NCBI RefSeq assembly: GCF_900166965.1
Contig: NZ_FUZI01000001.1
Span: 1,116,001 to 1,180,000 of the forward strand
Reading direction: 5' to 3'
DNA: 64,000 nucleotides
From: Photobacterium piscicola
GTDB taxonomy: Bacteria; Pseudomonadota; Gammaproteobacteria; Enterobacterales; Vibrionaceae
The notes under the pieces were generated by a model. That model was not told the DNA's origin, made no database searches, and saw nothing but the letters and a program-made list of their open reading frames with translations. Below are positions 33,101 to 37,866 of this stretch, in pieces. The position numbers and the translations under genes are program-made. The number at the start of each line of letters is the position of its first letter. Positions within the stretch are counted from its first letter, which is position 1.

Positions 33101-34922
33101 CCGTACCATCAATGATAGTATTTGCGCCATTAGTACCCGTTATTGTAGTTAAAGAGGTCGTTGGAGAAACAACCCACCAATCGCCAGCAGGATCAGTATC
33201 GTTTGCAGGAACTGTTGGTACAAAACGCATTTCATTAGCGCCAACAATTCTGTTGGCATTAATAATAAATTGATTTAAAGAACCTTGCGCTGATGTATTG
33301 GTATTAGTAACAACGTTATATGAGAAACCAAAATCAACATTGGTCTGATTGGTTGAAGTAAATGATAAATCAACCTTAGATATGTGTTCACGCGTGGTTG
33401 AATTGGTGGTTGCATCAGCACGATCGCCATCAATACCACCATAACAAGCGCCAGAAGCCGTTAAAGGTATGTCGCCAGAGGTTGCATCACCATTGCTATC
33501 ACAAAAAGCATTGGTATAGGTATTACTTGCCGCATAAGTTTGCTCTGAAATCGCAGTGCTGTCTGTTGGTGGTGCTGTTGCGACAAAATAGGTATCAATC
33601 GGTAATTCAGTGAAAGAATAAGCACCACTTGAGGTAGTCACTTGTTGTAGATAAGTATCGCCCGCACTCGGCACACCATCATTATCATCGTCTCGGTAAA
33701 GTCTTACTATTACTTCATTTGGTGTTACGCTATCAGAGGATATATCACTATCGCCATTTTCATCTAAATAAACCGTACCGCTAATATCAAAACAACCAAT
33801 ACAGAATCGATAATCTTCCACTTCACCACTATCAACTGTGGTTGAAATTGTTGACGTCGTTAACGCTGCATTTGATATTCTAAACCGAGAAAAAAAATAG
33901 CCAGTATTACTTCGATCTGCCACATCAACAATATAATCGACATTACACGTAAAGTTAGATCCTGATGTATTAGTACAATCTGCATTAGAAGAGCCCGCAG
34001 CAGGAACCGTTATCGCGACACCTTCATCAGCTTGAAAGGCATTATCTTGATCCCAATCAACCCAGCCAACAAATGTACGCGGTGAGCCAGTATTGTTATA
34101 AACGCTAGCAGAAACTGAAACGGCCCCTGTGCCGGCATCAATTTCAGACTGAGGAAAACCAGTTATACCATCATCAAAAGTATCTGAATTTGCTAATGCA
34201 CTATTGCGATTTGCAGTTTCAAAACTAACATTCGTCCCAAAACGCAAATTAATTCCGGTTAAATCGACATTATGACGAGCAACGCCATAACTACTTGGTG
34301 CATCTGTTGCTTCGAAGTTACACGCATAACCAGAGGTATTAACTCTTACACCACCGTCATCACCCGCTCCGCCTGATGAACCACCCGATGCTGGTGTTTG
34401 GGTTCCTTCAATTTGAATACTGGTAATCGATGTCATCCAAGAAGGTAATAATATTTGTGAACTATGAGGATATTGACCAAAACTTGTTACACCAACATTA
34501 CCGCCACCACTCAACATTGAAGCGCCACCTTGTGACGATAAAGTTGCATTATTTTGGCTATCACTTGGGGTCACTAATTCAGCAACGGTAGTTCCATTAA
34601 CCTTAACCCGTATCCTGATTGTTTCTGTAAAATCACCACGGCTAGTCCACTGATTACCGTTGTTCCACCCCCAATTGGCACTAATAATTATTCGACCACC
34701 AGAGCCAGTACCGCCGGTTAAATTGGTATTATAAACCCCGATATTTCGGGTTCCCCAGCCATTACCGCCATCACCATCAAAATAGTAATTACCGCCAGAA
34801 GTTGTCGGTGAAGCGTAACTTTGAGAACACTGTTGAGCCTGAGCAATCGAGGTGTTGAACAACAACCCGCCACAAAAGCAAACAAGCATTAATACTCTAC
34901 GGATAATTTTCATCTTTTCCAT
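12123..34922 (-). CDS. 7599-residue giant GEVED-repeat secreted protein
   Basis: A single uninterrupted frame of 7599 codons. The second in-frame ATG (34913) is an equally plausible start; neither has a strong Shine-Dalgarno. Order of parts (approximate residues): signal peptide to about 30 (IAQA); an N-terminal Gly/Ser-rich domain (31-200); first GEVED module; SdrD-B-like domain (376-455); beta-helix-like region (535-1010); a long array of GEVED modules (1040-4740), each beginning D-x-G-D-x-P-D and ending G-E-V/I-E-D with an EF-hand-like loop such as DFDRNGRFDRDE between; a glutamine-amidotransferase/ThuA-like module (4750-5000); more GEVED modules; a glycine-rich domain (5740-6175); two propeller-like modules (6310-6550, 6745-7040); SdrD-B-like (7220-7340) and DUF11-like (7480-7599) C-terminus. 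I count 27 GEV/IED motifs. No LPXTG, RTX nonapeptides or autotransporter barrel is seen. Likely an extracellular calcium-stabilised adhesin or filament; this is inference. Confidence 0.93.
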   Translation of the reverse strand: MEKMKIIRRVLMLVCFCGGLLFNTSIAQAQQCSQSYASPTTSGGNYYFDGDGGNGWGTRNIGVYNTNLTGGTGSGGRIIISANWGWNNGNQWTSRGDFTETIRIRVKVNGTTVAELVTPSDSQNNATLSSQGGASMLSGGGNVGVTSFGQYPHSSQILLPSWMTSITSIQIEGTQTPASGGSSGGAGDDGGVRVNTSGYACNFEATDAPSSYGVARHNVDLTGINLRFGTNVSFETANRNSALANSDTFDDGITGFPQSEIDAGTGAVSVSASVYNNTGSPRTFVGWVDWDQDNAFQADEGVAITVPAAGSSNADCTNTSGSNFTCNVDYIVDVADRSNTGYFFSRFRISNAALTTSTISTTVDSGEVEDYRFCIGCFDISGTVYLDENGDSDISSDSVTPNEVIVRLYRDDDNDGVPSAGDTYLQQVTTSSGAYSFTELPIDTYFVATAPPTDSTAISEQTYAASNTYTNAFCDSNGDATSGDIPLTASGACYGGIDGDRADATTNSTTREHISKVDLSFTSTNQTNVDFGFSYNVVTNTNTSAQGSLNQFIINANRIVGANEMRFVPTVPANDTDPAGDWWVVSPTTSLTTITGTNGANTIIDGTAYSNADGTTIIDSNSGNYSEAQTVGSSDGCSVETIPALAKPELQIDMPTNASAYAAELLIINADNTTVRNVSLTGGSLGINIYSAGITDTLIEQNLIGIDPAGNDAVIGQETCGTSLGCAGIAIANAGNGSLNGDSGIIRYNAIKTAHNNITLNNLNSQTNVVNWQVIQNQLLGSTSTTATPYHNVYIRYGVPAYLNIAGNIMRDATSDAIYQRNTSNVDLFQTITSNDIQNADDNGVHFQSGQLSIIECNIIHNNGDSGVSIDGNTNIEGYLITKNSFDNNTDNAIDLHNLATGEGVSLNTDLCNNDTGTGANNNVARPQITYAFLEGANLRVIGDMCATGEFTFEVYKASVGTGELGSDGLNAGEGLTYLGSITGQSGSTFDSLFATSSINVGDEITVIAQRTTTGGSGELQDTSEFSANIVVDVDNKDWGDAPDTSMSTAMGDYQTLRANGGANHIVIDGDTDNNPDLFLGVLLDTDIDGQPTSIADGDNLVDLADEDGVTANGIYVLNRDRDIEVTIGKDPDYAGTSFHVYGWIDWNRDGDWDDANEQVISNTTATVGMTTYTITTPVNAILGNTYARFRLCSSGDCNTPNGSSIDGEVEDYGEVIISIDFGDAPDTGVGIGTGNYRTTLADDGPRHSIDDDLFLGANATDTEVDGLQNTTASGDNADGIDDEDSLLIQPLTSGATAYNTQTTVTNTSGADAYLYAWLDVNRDGEFDRDEFISNGAGPGGAIVVANGASATAMPLSWGTITPPTNNTTVYLRTRLSPVALTDAVTGAVEDPRSYGYVDGGEVEDYALQVADQDFGDLPDSFDTLGLSGGPYHGLSNISNLYIGNTTIDSDGDGQPTPNADGDDLTGSDDENAFSTPTPILPLTATNYSVQVPVRNNTGVDAYLYGWLDWNQNNQFEAAEYVAVTVPTGTTVSSPITLTFTGISGQSDGNAALRLRYTTAGLANTGWGGAAPDGEVEDHYVLVGSYDFGDAPDTGVGVAANNHRTLLNDDGPRHGLNNQLFFGAAIDAEQDANNPANSADGDDLDANGDDEDGALLIPLHSSATSYDLPVTVTNNTGSDAYIYAWIDFDRTTGFDRDEFAGGAAGVPITVPTGTNNGNVTISWNSFPGIAINTDVYIRLRLTSDVLTDSATGTAEDPRSFGIATDGEVEDYYLRVDTYDGGDAPDSYDTLYTSNGPSHYHNNLNLYIRDATHDNIHDTDGQPTPNGDGDDNDGTDDENADSLTRIPLLGVLDTTYTLGVPLYNGTGADAHLYAWIDFNQDGDFADAGEFTSLENLVNSTNTSAQTTPTTELTWTGISGLTQGSTFVRIRLTSDILTADDWGGIALNGEVEDHQIFIGDFDFGDAPDTASGVSANNYRTNFNDQGAYHGLDAAVYLGAAAPDTENNANTPAIYALGDDQDVNGDDEDGVFILPLHNTATTYALPVTATNNSGANAYLYAWIDFDRNGRFDRDEFVGGAAGSPITIATGTTSATLDAIWDSFPGIAVNTDVYARFRITTDLLSDSVTGTTEDPRSYGGVTDGEVEDYYIRVDTYDGGDAPDSYDTLYLSDGPAHYHVNANLYIRSATHDDAHDTDGLPTVGADGDDNDGVDDEDVDSLTKIPLLGVSDTTYTLGVPLYNGTGVNANLYAWIDLNQDGDFADAGEFTSLENIINGTNTLNQTAPTTELVWNGIGGLTQGSTYVRIRLTNDTLTASDWGGFALNGEVEDHQIFIGDYDFGDAPDTTNGVAANNYRTTLNDGGPYHGLNNNLYLGAAVPDTENDANAPAILALGDDDDVNGDDEDGVFIMPLHNSVTNYGVRSVVTNNTGSDAYIYAWIDFDRNGRFDRDEFAGGAAGAPIVVNSGVSNFVANINWNSFPGIANNTDVYVRVRLTSELLSDAVTGTTEDPRSFGGAVDGEVEDYYLRVDTYDGGDLPESYQTSYSNGGPAHYHTNANLYIRDATHDNNHDEDGQPTAAANGDDNDGTDDENADSLVPLPILTLTDTSYTVGVPLYNATGADANLYAWLDLNQDGDFDDAGEFASLEGLVNGTNTSAQTAPTTQLTWAGISGQTTGDMALRLRLTSDILTATDWGGIAKNGEVEDHYVYVGDPDFGDAPDTSSTTAANNYQTLYNYFGPYHLFVDGLYIGNTAPDIDDGTLQDITATADDLDATDDEGPITLPPLFNGMDSYKITVPVTNTTGNIATLAVWIDFNRNGQFDDSEGQIAVVPTGSSNTPVELEWATIPAVTNNTTSFVRLRLTNRLVGQISDISSLGGEAGGEVEDHSIFFGLQDLGDAPASYLVDPLLGGPHHIITNNTNLYLGTSTIDGDEIVLASVDALGDDNNGSDDENGTSQPLTSIPINGSSHSLELTVRNTTGNDAYLAGWIDSNRNGIFDEIEGRVDVIPTAQNGVYTYSFDSNQMQNLSVGNTFIRFRLTTDPLTTTDVGGRASDGEVEDFMIQIGGQDLGDLPDTSSATAANNYQTNLTFGGPYHNVAAEPNLYLGTVAPDVDGATPQSTDATGDNVTGIDDENALADIALPDLDAGDNYDTNITVTNSSTSTAYLYAWIDWDRDGNFESDEIAQASINSLGSTQAINNGVITIPASTGTETYTVTFTTDTALVDASTYGVRLRLTTELLTDGDATATVDERSLGAAQDGEVEDFFVTAENTDLGDLPDSYLTLPVSGGPAHYYVSNLYLGANNIDDDDQAYPDAAALGDDNTGVDDETGLVEPLTTVATSITSYSVDLAVYNYSGSNATLVAWLDTNQDGSFSADEVVDDLNVVATSTPFSNATFASDNLPTSSNNLTNKVTLTWNGISGLTQGSMGLRIRVANTSLTANDWGGIAQGGEVEDYVVYVGQFDFGDAIDSAANIGVNNYRTTLSDNGAYHGIDNTILMGALLDSESDANDPTTAFAQGDNITGSNDEDGAFIPPLNNTNTTYNIPVTVTNNSGSKGYLYAWIDFDRNGRFDRDEFFGGNTAEPREINTGNTNTTTNLGWNTFPGIATGTDVYIRIRFTTDLLADTENGAIVEDPRSYGGAGDGEVEDYYIRVETYDGGDAPDTYDTLYTSGGPYHIHNNANLYIRDATHDNGHDQDGQPSNGAVGDDTDGIDDENADDLTPFPILAVADTTYTVGVPLYNATGSDAHLYGWIDFNQDGDFADAGEFTELTSIVNATNTSTSATPTTQLTWTGISGLTAGSTYMRLRLTNSVLTANDWGGEAINGEVEDHQIYIGALDFGDAEDGVAGTAAGSGDYRSRLVDDGPYHVINNNIYIGNSVPDSEADANPSSGPIQADGDDTTGSDDEDGVTLRALDNSPVPSSYTAAVNVTNNTGQDATLYGWIDWDRNGQFGSDEVAEVIVPTGTNGSVDITWNSFTGIATGFTLTRFRLTTDGLVNGNSGAAEDTRSLFGASDGEVEDHLIYIGDQDMGDAPDTYQTLSASDGPFHGRSNSATVYLGTATIDADTDGQPTSDASGDDNNGSDDENGLSQPLANIAIAATSYSVPVTLRNSELASNPATLVAWLDTNQDGEFSAAEVVSTINYDTTGDAPFSTDNIPYFNGVKTAVLTWNGISGLTNGSMALRIRISYLTDLTANDWAGQALDGEVEDYMVFVGEFDYGDAPDEAVNVGANNYRTTQSDSGPFHGVDSNLFMGTVPDADNDAQTPTIALQASGDDIAASDDEDGLILPPLTTTQGSYSANAMVTNNTGSDAYIYAWIDFDGNGRFDRDEFVDNGTGTGGAIVTSTGLTNSSVELDWTATTGLAAGQNRYMRVRITSELLADSATGVNEDPRSYGGVSNGEIEDHYLLSDSVRYDGGDAPDSYLVRFADGGPIHPISTTLRLGTATTDGEDADGSSDALLDDITATADEDGISLPTLALSATSYTLDANVLNNTGANADLIVWIDWNQNGVFDAAEGQVISATSNGTNTVYNPSWNSLTPVTAGYYFGRARLAPNSDGLTVSDAGGTATSGEVEDFRISVLTAQDWGDAPDAYHTLATNNGANHAPSTNLYIGTTAADADVDGQPSVAADGDDNNATADETVPTFPVLSPSMTTWSFDTTVTNNTGGAATLHAWVDHDLDGEFQLDEYTSVAVADGATDLPISVAWTNLSNAEGGNVGDSYVRLRLTTDTLVDDGATAIDERSQGTATDGEIEDHYHKVTFHMLIQQDSGAIEYTLPNTANNTVALMENNYGVGYVTYDLLVPTDNITTDFTLRDYQFILYQSDLAGGTSPDTTAEIDALLDYRNQGGVLLSLVEGDTFADATTTRINAYMGQQVGFPGTSATGFAGYAGPTTLPRFHPSDGPGALSTQATVATTGTLSTITGIDHRSVIYTLPTVTGSCNNVDAMAWLIPYDPTTTGGYGYPRTHTGPWVGSGERQFYFTPNYYSSNLTPYQALMDFVYDYYEDQSAFLARNNWLADDANVNGNCSNTELDFDDLPDSGAGTATGDYVTAFQFDGPRHQLGANIFMGTAPDGETDAYATVAANGDTDDGVEILPLSSTATQYSVRVTTTNTTGTDGNVYAWADWNKNGDLEASEMQTIAVADGETDTVKVLTWPITTAITNGDTVYVRVRICNTTTDCSTAIGEATNGEVEGYAISVSDNVDFGDAPDTYLTLAGSGGPFHYGDTSLFLGDQASDGESDGIPTATADGDDTNASPDDEDGVNVISPININASDYSLTVEASNTSGSVAYLAVWIDFDQSGTFEAGEGQIQIVPDASSEVQYVFNWTGLTGLTAGVTYSRIRITNDVLTTSSMGGIATNGEVEDHLIVMGTFDLGDAPDTYGTDRTNASGEGIGPMHIPSATIFLGTNATDAEANGFVDGIDDNGLAQDDDLAGVNDEDGVTIPAVMSAEPNSTETLTVRVHTDVDATVYAWLDFDRDGVFDVATEAATPVSITAVNDDTDVTLTFTTPNDVLDGGSYVRVRICSTTTVCSTPHDVANDGEVEDHRIILDVAYDYGDAPETLGYNTLFTSNGARHRIGNTTLSLGSVIGDGDSDGFGDGVDDNGDSTDDDTLNINDEDGISTVGFLSQGATSFTQDVICNDHNGTADMGANVYAWVDFNADGDFADSGEFALAACTDADAVTDGSASLSFPSINTTTVATETYMRLRITSETLTVDDYNGTAINGEVEDHQIPILKGPIQPITPAVVIAQCLNSGNIEGVSGTPVDITGVVNTYYPATANALTGTNSITLGTATGNTTETLNPGDRVMIIQMQNASIDTTNTDSYGNGVAGGYASGWTDYGTTGQYEFATVASFTDPTLVLSENLTNNFTADGNSSFQVVRIPMYEDARLTGTVTSADWDGSSGGIVSLYVNGTLDLNGNIIDVNGKGFRGGTKNTANGIATGLNYVMAVTNIDGGKGEGIAGTPVSLGGLGYSDGDNGIGAPANAGGGGNFNSGGGGGGNVGPGGRGGNYSSSTSFYPGEPGTGIGLADPTRLTLGGGGGAGQENNGVGRDGADGGGIVYITANTVTGTGTINANGNTSPNAGGDSPGGGGAGGSVLLYNTDGASLSTLTVNAVGGNGASSSGGHGRSAGGGGGAAIFNSSGATANVSAGTATCSGQLLCGDDGGDGQVINTATLPTAPAVCSFELSGFVFDDSSTAPTLNGIKDVAEAGLGIAVPVIAYNTTTSECFVATADAITGAYSMTIPGGNYEVYEAALETDLVNPTCPPTIGTLDPNAGGYAGATIGDPINVHSSSPNIQSVALTTDVSDVNFADFTIVTFPTCSSDGYLLRNSPTDITSINLAMGTVTPLYDDVLPTGTGVFGGTGYNFITNTLIGDNIKNKDTVLMVDGAGSAFVLPITGSTMAINNYNSGDIDDNGVLLLMHNSGTSMYRIDVNPNSSTYLQQIGEITVSAPVMADMAINPIDNMLYTLTPTGNLVKFDPVTGAQINLGYVGINGETGTGWGAVYFDDQGFFYAAQNPNPGRIVRIDISDPSLPSGGYSAVNFTQINAATSQNDGARCRFAPLPLDFGDAPETTGYPTTLVNDGPRHLTEETGLYIGSVAADNENDGQPDADYAGDDNNGTAPDDEDVLSALITADVSSPTVTQTVPVVNTTGSDAYLSGWIDFDNSGSFDDDESAWVIVPNGATSATLTWNNVGTSGANISNSVVGYRLRISSDFNTTTNTPLDADGNVFPDPIGPAPDGEIEDYRVLVSSLNGDNTCDIIVETKGDNTSGYDFAEFDPTTNPAQLNNIVSPIVINGYPNAENINAIGFNRLSGLFYGTFIDGSSTNDDVILFVTDRDGTEFVSLGTIRSDGVQSIIHSIHGTSNFANNQILSRLGGSSNISYPVRGDVSPDGQYLYIMNGNWDSLVRIDLNTQTFTTITLSSTPAMGGDFSFSSNDGMLYGVDLPGGNYIQINPTTGAVTINPLNFNGLLPVTNTGSAGAGGTIMDDGIMLYAFANGGDHDTDGDNAHDLIDKTAVYQLNVITGELMFVTEGIDVSVQGNDAAGCYYARDYGDAPISYGDAFHNYSDTGNDGDAALDGDQDLTLGANWDSEFVSQFSLDATGDDLQASDDEDGVTLPASITVATSTPVTVSVPQAAGFLNVFIDLNGDGDFADVGEMIIEDQLITAATTNLDFNLDAGLTAGYNGDTFVRFRLCSTAATCNSPIGEAADGEVEDYQFELINQIVLSGFVFEDNGISGATAAHDGIFDGGEVGIGNTVVRAIYNGTGAGGFTTGDVVATTVTSGDGGYLLVVPVSLANENLVLEVVKQADWIDISEADVSALTQVTNTSVIDSQMLINAAAGDYLTGLNFGKVKEPRMEPDNFTETEPGKGVLFSHKFTAETAGSVNFTIMNISTEPANDGWSAILYQDNDCNGSIDGADSQIANPVAVSGDSSVCLISKVFVPADAPLNALYHYDIQADMTFEDSVATGHDVTRQVIDTDTVRATFAGAGELKLNKTVENLTQATGVSTSNDGKPGDILEYSIEFTNVGSGPITEVTIFDTTPAYTDLTLAIDCTSGVLPAGLTCNVLTPNGANIAGYEGEVRWEMTGALNPSETGTVIYQVTIK
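23971..29900 (-). repeat. In-frame 1122-bp (374-codon) super-repeat inside the giant gene
   Basis: The marker CCACCATCAT (plus strand), which encodes part of the YDGGDAPDSY module start, occurs at 27337, 28459 and 29581, exactly 1122 bases apart. The related CCACCGTCAT at 23971 is 3366 bases (three periods) from 27337. Each period contains two alternating GEVED modules: one ending DGEVEDYY.RV, the next ending NGEVEDHQI.I. Flanking codons are also conserved at the DNA level, suggesting recent or homogenising amplification. The outer borders given here are approximate. Confidence 0.8.
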
Positions 34923-35068
34923 AACTCAACCAACGTAGTTAATCAGGGAACGAAAAAGAATGCAAAAACCACGCCTGTTATTTAAGCACGTTTATTGATG
35001 GGGATTAATGAGTAGCGGAAGGTCTAAAATAAGCAGAGTATCAATTAAAGAAACATCATGAAAAATAT

Positions 35069-35086
35069 AAAAAAACATGTTTTTTT
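35069..35086. repeat. 18-bp perfect AT-rich palindrome
   Basis: AAAAAAACATGTTTTTTT reads the same on both strands. It sits about 150 bases upstream of the giant gene start and could be an operator-like site or simply AT-rich drift. The rest of 34923-35167 shows no gene. Confidence 0.4.
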
Positions 35087-35118
35087 AAAATAAAAACGTT
35101 ATCGATTATTTATAATAA

Positions 35119-35158
35119 TAAACAATGACACTATCCGATGAAATAATGTCATTGTTTA
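35119..35158 (-). terminator. Terminator of the YheO-like regulator gene
   Basis: A 12-bp perfect stem (TAAACAATGACA / TGTCATTGTTTA) lies ten bases after the stop of the regulator gene and, on the minus strand, is followed by a T-rich TTATTATTATAAA stretch. Confidence 0.6.
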
Positions 35159-35167
35159 ATTAAATAT

Positions 35168-35815
35168 TTAATTTGCACGTATTTCTCGCAAATAGCGATA
35201 AATAGTATGAATGGAAATATCCAACCCTTTTGCTGCTATTTGAGCACTGTCTTTGAGATCAAAAATACCAAGATCATGTAATCGCGTTACAATTTCTCGA
35301 CTTTTCTTTGAGGGCGGGATCGAACTATCACTCGTTACCTGCTCACGAACATTTTCAATCGAACTATGCATCATTTCATCACTATTACGCGCAAACGTTT
35401 CTGCGGTAACACCATGATCACAATAAGTACCGATTGTTGGCATCAAACTATGGATCATAGACTGAAATGGTGCATCTAAATCAAAGTTAACACAGAGTAA
35501 ACCAATCGCTTGCTGCTGCTTATTACGGATCACGGTTGTTAATGAACGTAACATTCTACCGTCAGGCGCTTTAGTAATATAAGCGTCAGAAACATCTTTA
35601 CCTTCATTTAATTTAACTAATGCAATATTAGTGATCGGCGCACCAACTTCACGTCCCGTAATATAGCCATTGGCAATCTTCATAATTGACGGATTACGCG
35701 CGTCTAAACAATGCAATAAGACTTCGGTATGCTCCCCCCACATTGCTGCAATCCCATCAACAATATTTTCCATGGCGCGAAGAATATCATAATCACTTTC
35801 TGTCAATTCATGCAT
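35168..35815 (-). CDS. YheO-like PAS/HTH transcriptional regulator
   Basis: 215 residues, the family's usual size. Residues about 8-120 match the YheO-like PAS domain, with the family-typical signature NPSIMKIANGYITGREVGAP; residues about 165-213 form the C-terminal helix-turn-helix (AQIAAKGLDISIHTIYRYLREIR). Proteins of this family are DNA-binding regulators; DauR, which controls D-arginine use, is a studied member, but the ligand here cannot be told from sequence. The start has a Shine-Dalgarno (AAGGTAG) 5 bases upstream. It is monocistronic and lies upstream of the giant gene on the same strand, separated by its own terminator, so control of the giant genes is possible but unproven. Confidence 0.85.
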   Translation of the reverse strand: MHELTESDYDILRAMENIVDGIAAMWGEHTEVLLHCLDARNPSIMKIANGYITGREVGAPITNIALVKLNEGKDVSDAYITKAPDGRMLRSLTTVIRNKQQQAIGLLCVNFDLDAPFQSMIHSLMPTIGTYCDHGVTAETFARNSDEMMHSSIENVREQVTSDSSIPPSKKSREIVTRLHDLGIFDLKDSAQIAAKGLDISIHTIYRYLREIRAN

Positions 35816-36028
35816 TTTTTCTACCTTTTCTAAGCATCAAACCACTCAACAAACAGCATTATTATCTTATCAATATTTCAGCAGACATAATATCAATGAT
35901 TACAGTATATGTGTTTTCTATTCGATATATTAATATCTTACCAATATACATCAAAATGATACCAGTATTATAAATACTAATATTTTAGTGACCTATTGTG
36001 ATTAGTATTATCATGACTAAAATAAAAA

Positions 36029-36050
36029 AATCCCGACCTAGGCCGGGATT
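36029..36050 (-). terminator. Terminator of the degenerate cold-shock gene
   Basis: AATCCCGACC/GGCCGGGATT forms a stem (the mismatch is a G-U pair in minus-strand RNA) followed on the minus strand by seven T residues. Confidence 0.75.
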
Positions 36051-36110
36051 ATTTATTTAATTATGGAAGAACATTTACATATAAAGTAAACATTCAACTC
36101 ATTAACTAAA

Positions 36111-36311
36111 TTAGATAAAACGGATTTTAACCGCTTTAAGCTTATTACTTGAATCATCTAACGTAAATTCAACCATGCTACCAGATGAAGGCTGTGAACG
36201 ACTGCAAACTTGAGACGCGTCAAAACGAATATCGCCACCAAGATCGCTAGTAATTAAACCAATTTTTTCAACTGGGTTGAAGCTACGAATAATACCTGTT
36301 TGTGAAGTCAT
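36111..36311 (-). CDS. Degenerate cold-shock-domain protein
   Basis: A 66-residue protein with the length and opening of a cold-shock domain (TGIIRSFNPVEKIGLI...). The nucleic-acid-binding signatures are eroded: the usual RNP1 KGFGFI is KIGLI and RNP2 VFVHF is IRFDA, so the surface aromatic residues that stack on RNA or ssDNA are largely missing. The start has AAGGAA about 10 bases upstream. A long leader (about 270 bases) carries an element shared with the canonical csp gene at 39530-39739. It may be cold-inducible but bind nucleic acid weakly, or have another partner. Confidence 0.8.
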   Translation of the reverse strand: MTSQTGIIRSFNPVEKIGLITSDLGGDIRFDASQVCSRSQPSSGSMVEFTLDDSSNKLKAVKIRFI

Positions 36312-36933
36312 AGTTTATATTTCCTTTACGCCCAAATATTGCTTTCTTATCAGCATTTATATTTGAGGCTATCAATTTGAGTTTAAATAGTTATATACCA
36401 AATAGTTAATTAACCTTGGTATAGAGCTTTACTCATTGACCTACTACTTCTTAACTATAAGATCACCCTTCTTATAGCTTTGCACTGCTACTACGTTTGC
36501 AACATAAACGGATAACAATGATTAGAAATGACATTGTGGTTTTATTTAAAACACATTAGGTCTGAGTAACAGACGAATCGAACATTAACGCCAAATTATG
36601 ATGCTGTAAATATTTTTTTAATCAAAAACGATAATAATTTGTGGATAACCACTGAACAAAACAATAAGCAACTGTTTTAAAACAAAAAAATAACAAACAA
36701 AAAAATAAATAAAAACACTGAATATGTTCAAAAAACACACAAATCACTAATAAAACATATTTCAATTACATTATTATTTCTATTTAACCTAAAATAAAAG
36801 AAATTATCATCCTTTGTTGAACAATAAATAGTCTGCATTTTTGAAAGGAATAATTACGATATAAAATGACTAGGTTTCTGATATCAGCACATGTAAAGTA
36901 TACCGATATACACGATGGTTATAAGGAACCTCG
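36312..36933. other. Long AT-rich spacer: cold-shock leader and pdxY promoter region
   Basis: No gene is seen in these 622 bases. About 36312-36580 should be the 5' leader of the minus-strand cold-shock-like gene, ending at the shared element at 36558-36579. From about 36600 to 36900 the sequence is very AT-rich with A-runs. The last bases carry the pdxY ribosome site (AAGGAA). No clear sigma-70 promoter pair was assigned for pdxY. Confidence 0.6.
36558..36579 (-). promoter_or_regulatory. Cold-box-like leader element of the cold-shock-like gene
   Basis: The minus strand reads GATTCGTCTGTTACTCAGACC. It matches the element in the leader of the second cold-shock gene (GCTCGGCCTGTAATTCAGACC) and shares CAGACC with the cold box near the 5' end of E. 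coli cspA mRNA. It lies about 270 bases upstream of the start codon. Confidence 0.55.
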
Positions 36934-37791
36934 ATGAAAGGTATTCTATCAATACAGTCACATGTTGTTTACGGTCACGCTGGTAACAGTTCTGCAGTAT
37001 TCCCTCTTCAGCGTATGGGCTTTGAAGTTTGGCCATTACACACAGTACAATTTTCTAACCATACTCAATACAAACAAGGTTGGACAGGTAAAGCTTTCCC
37101 TGCCTCTGATTTGATTGAACTCGTTAAAGGCATCAACAACATTGATCAGCTTAAAAACTGTGAAGCAGTCCTTACCGGATATCAAGGTAGTGCTGATCAA
37201 TGTTTAGCCATTATTGATACAGTTAAAACAGTAAAACAACAAAACCCTAATGCTATCTATATCTGTGATCCTGTTATGGGTGATCCAGAAAAAGGATGCA
37301 TTGTTGCTGACGGCATATCAGAACACCTTATTAATGATGTAATGCCACTGGCAGATGTTATTGTCCCTAACCAATTTGAACTTAGTCAGTTTGTTGGCAT
37401 GACAATCAATACACTGGAAGATGCTGTTAAGGCTTGTCAGCACGCGCTAACACTCGGCCCTAAAATAGTGTTGGTAAAACATCTTCATAGTTTATCTACT
37501 GATAAATTTTCGATGATGCTAGCAACAAAAGAGGGCTGCTATCTAGCACAACGTCCACATTTGGCATTTGATAACCAGCCTGTTGGTGTGGGTGATTTAA
37601 TTTCAGCATTATTTACCGGTGGTTTATTAAAAGGCTGGTCAGCAGAACAAGCCTTTGAGCATGCCCATAATGCTTGTTATGCCGTATTAAAAGAAACTCA
37701 CCGCCGTGGCGAATGGGAACTGCAAACAATCGCCGCTCAAGATGAAATTGTCGCACCGACTGAAATTTTTCCAATTACAGAAATTAAATAA
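36934..37791 (+). CDS. pdxY: Pyridoxal kinase PdxY
   Basis: 285 residues, the family length. It phosphorylates pyridoxal with ATP in vitamin B6 salvage, in the cytosol. It is a ribokinase-fold protein: N-terminal [20 protein letters not shown] is the PdxY/PdxK signature, CDPVMGD (about 110-116) is the conserved substrate/Mg loop, and [10 protein letters not shown] near residue 215 is the anion hole with the catalytic Asp in its PdxY form (GVGD). AAGGAA lies upstream of the ATG. It stands alone between a divergent cold-shock-like gene and the convergent FetAB-type operon. Confidence 0.95.
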   Translation: MKGILSIQSHVVYGHAGNSSAVFPLQRMGFEVWPLHTVQFSNHTQYKQGWTGKAFPASDLIELVKGINNIDQLKNCEAVLTGYQGSADQCLAIIDTVKTVKQQNPNAIYICDPVMGDPEKGCIVADGISEHLINDVMPLADVIVPNQFELSQFVGMTINTLEDAVKACQHALTLGPKIVLVKHLHSLSTDKFSMMLATKEGCYLAQRPHLAFDNQPVGVGDLISALFTGGLLKGWSAEQAFEHAHNACYAVLKETHRRGEWELQTIAAQDEIVAPTEIFPITEIK

Positions 37792-37812
37792 ATAACCCAG
37801 TCATCAGATTAT

Positions 37813-37843
37813 AAAAAAAGCAGCTTATAACGCTGCTTTTTTT
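37813..37843 (+). terminator. Bidirectional terminator between pdxY and fetB
   Basis: AAAAAAAGCAGC ttataac GCTGCTTTTTTT is a perfect stem flanked by A and T runs on both sides, placed between two convergent genes. Confidence 0.9.
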
Positions 37844-37866
37844 ATTCTTATTCTTATTCTGTTAAA

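Noticed and set aside
353..33613. Many plus-strand open frames of 60-165 codons across the first 34.9 kb
   Set aside because: They are antisense to the two giant genes, are rich in His, Gln, Ser or Tyr as mirror images of repeated Asp/Gly/Thr codons, and lack ribosome sites or domain motifs.
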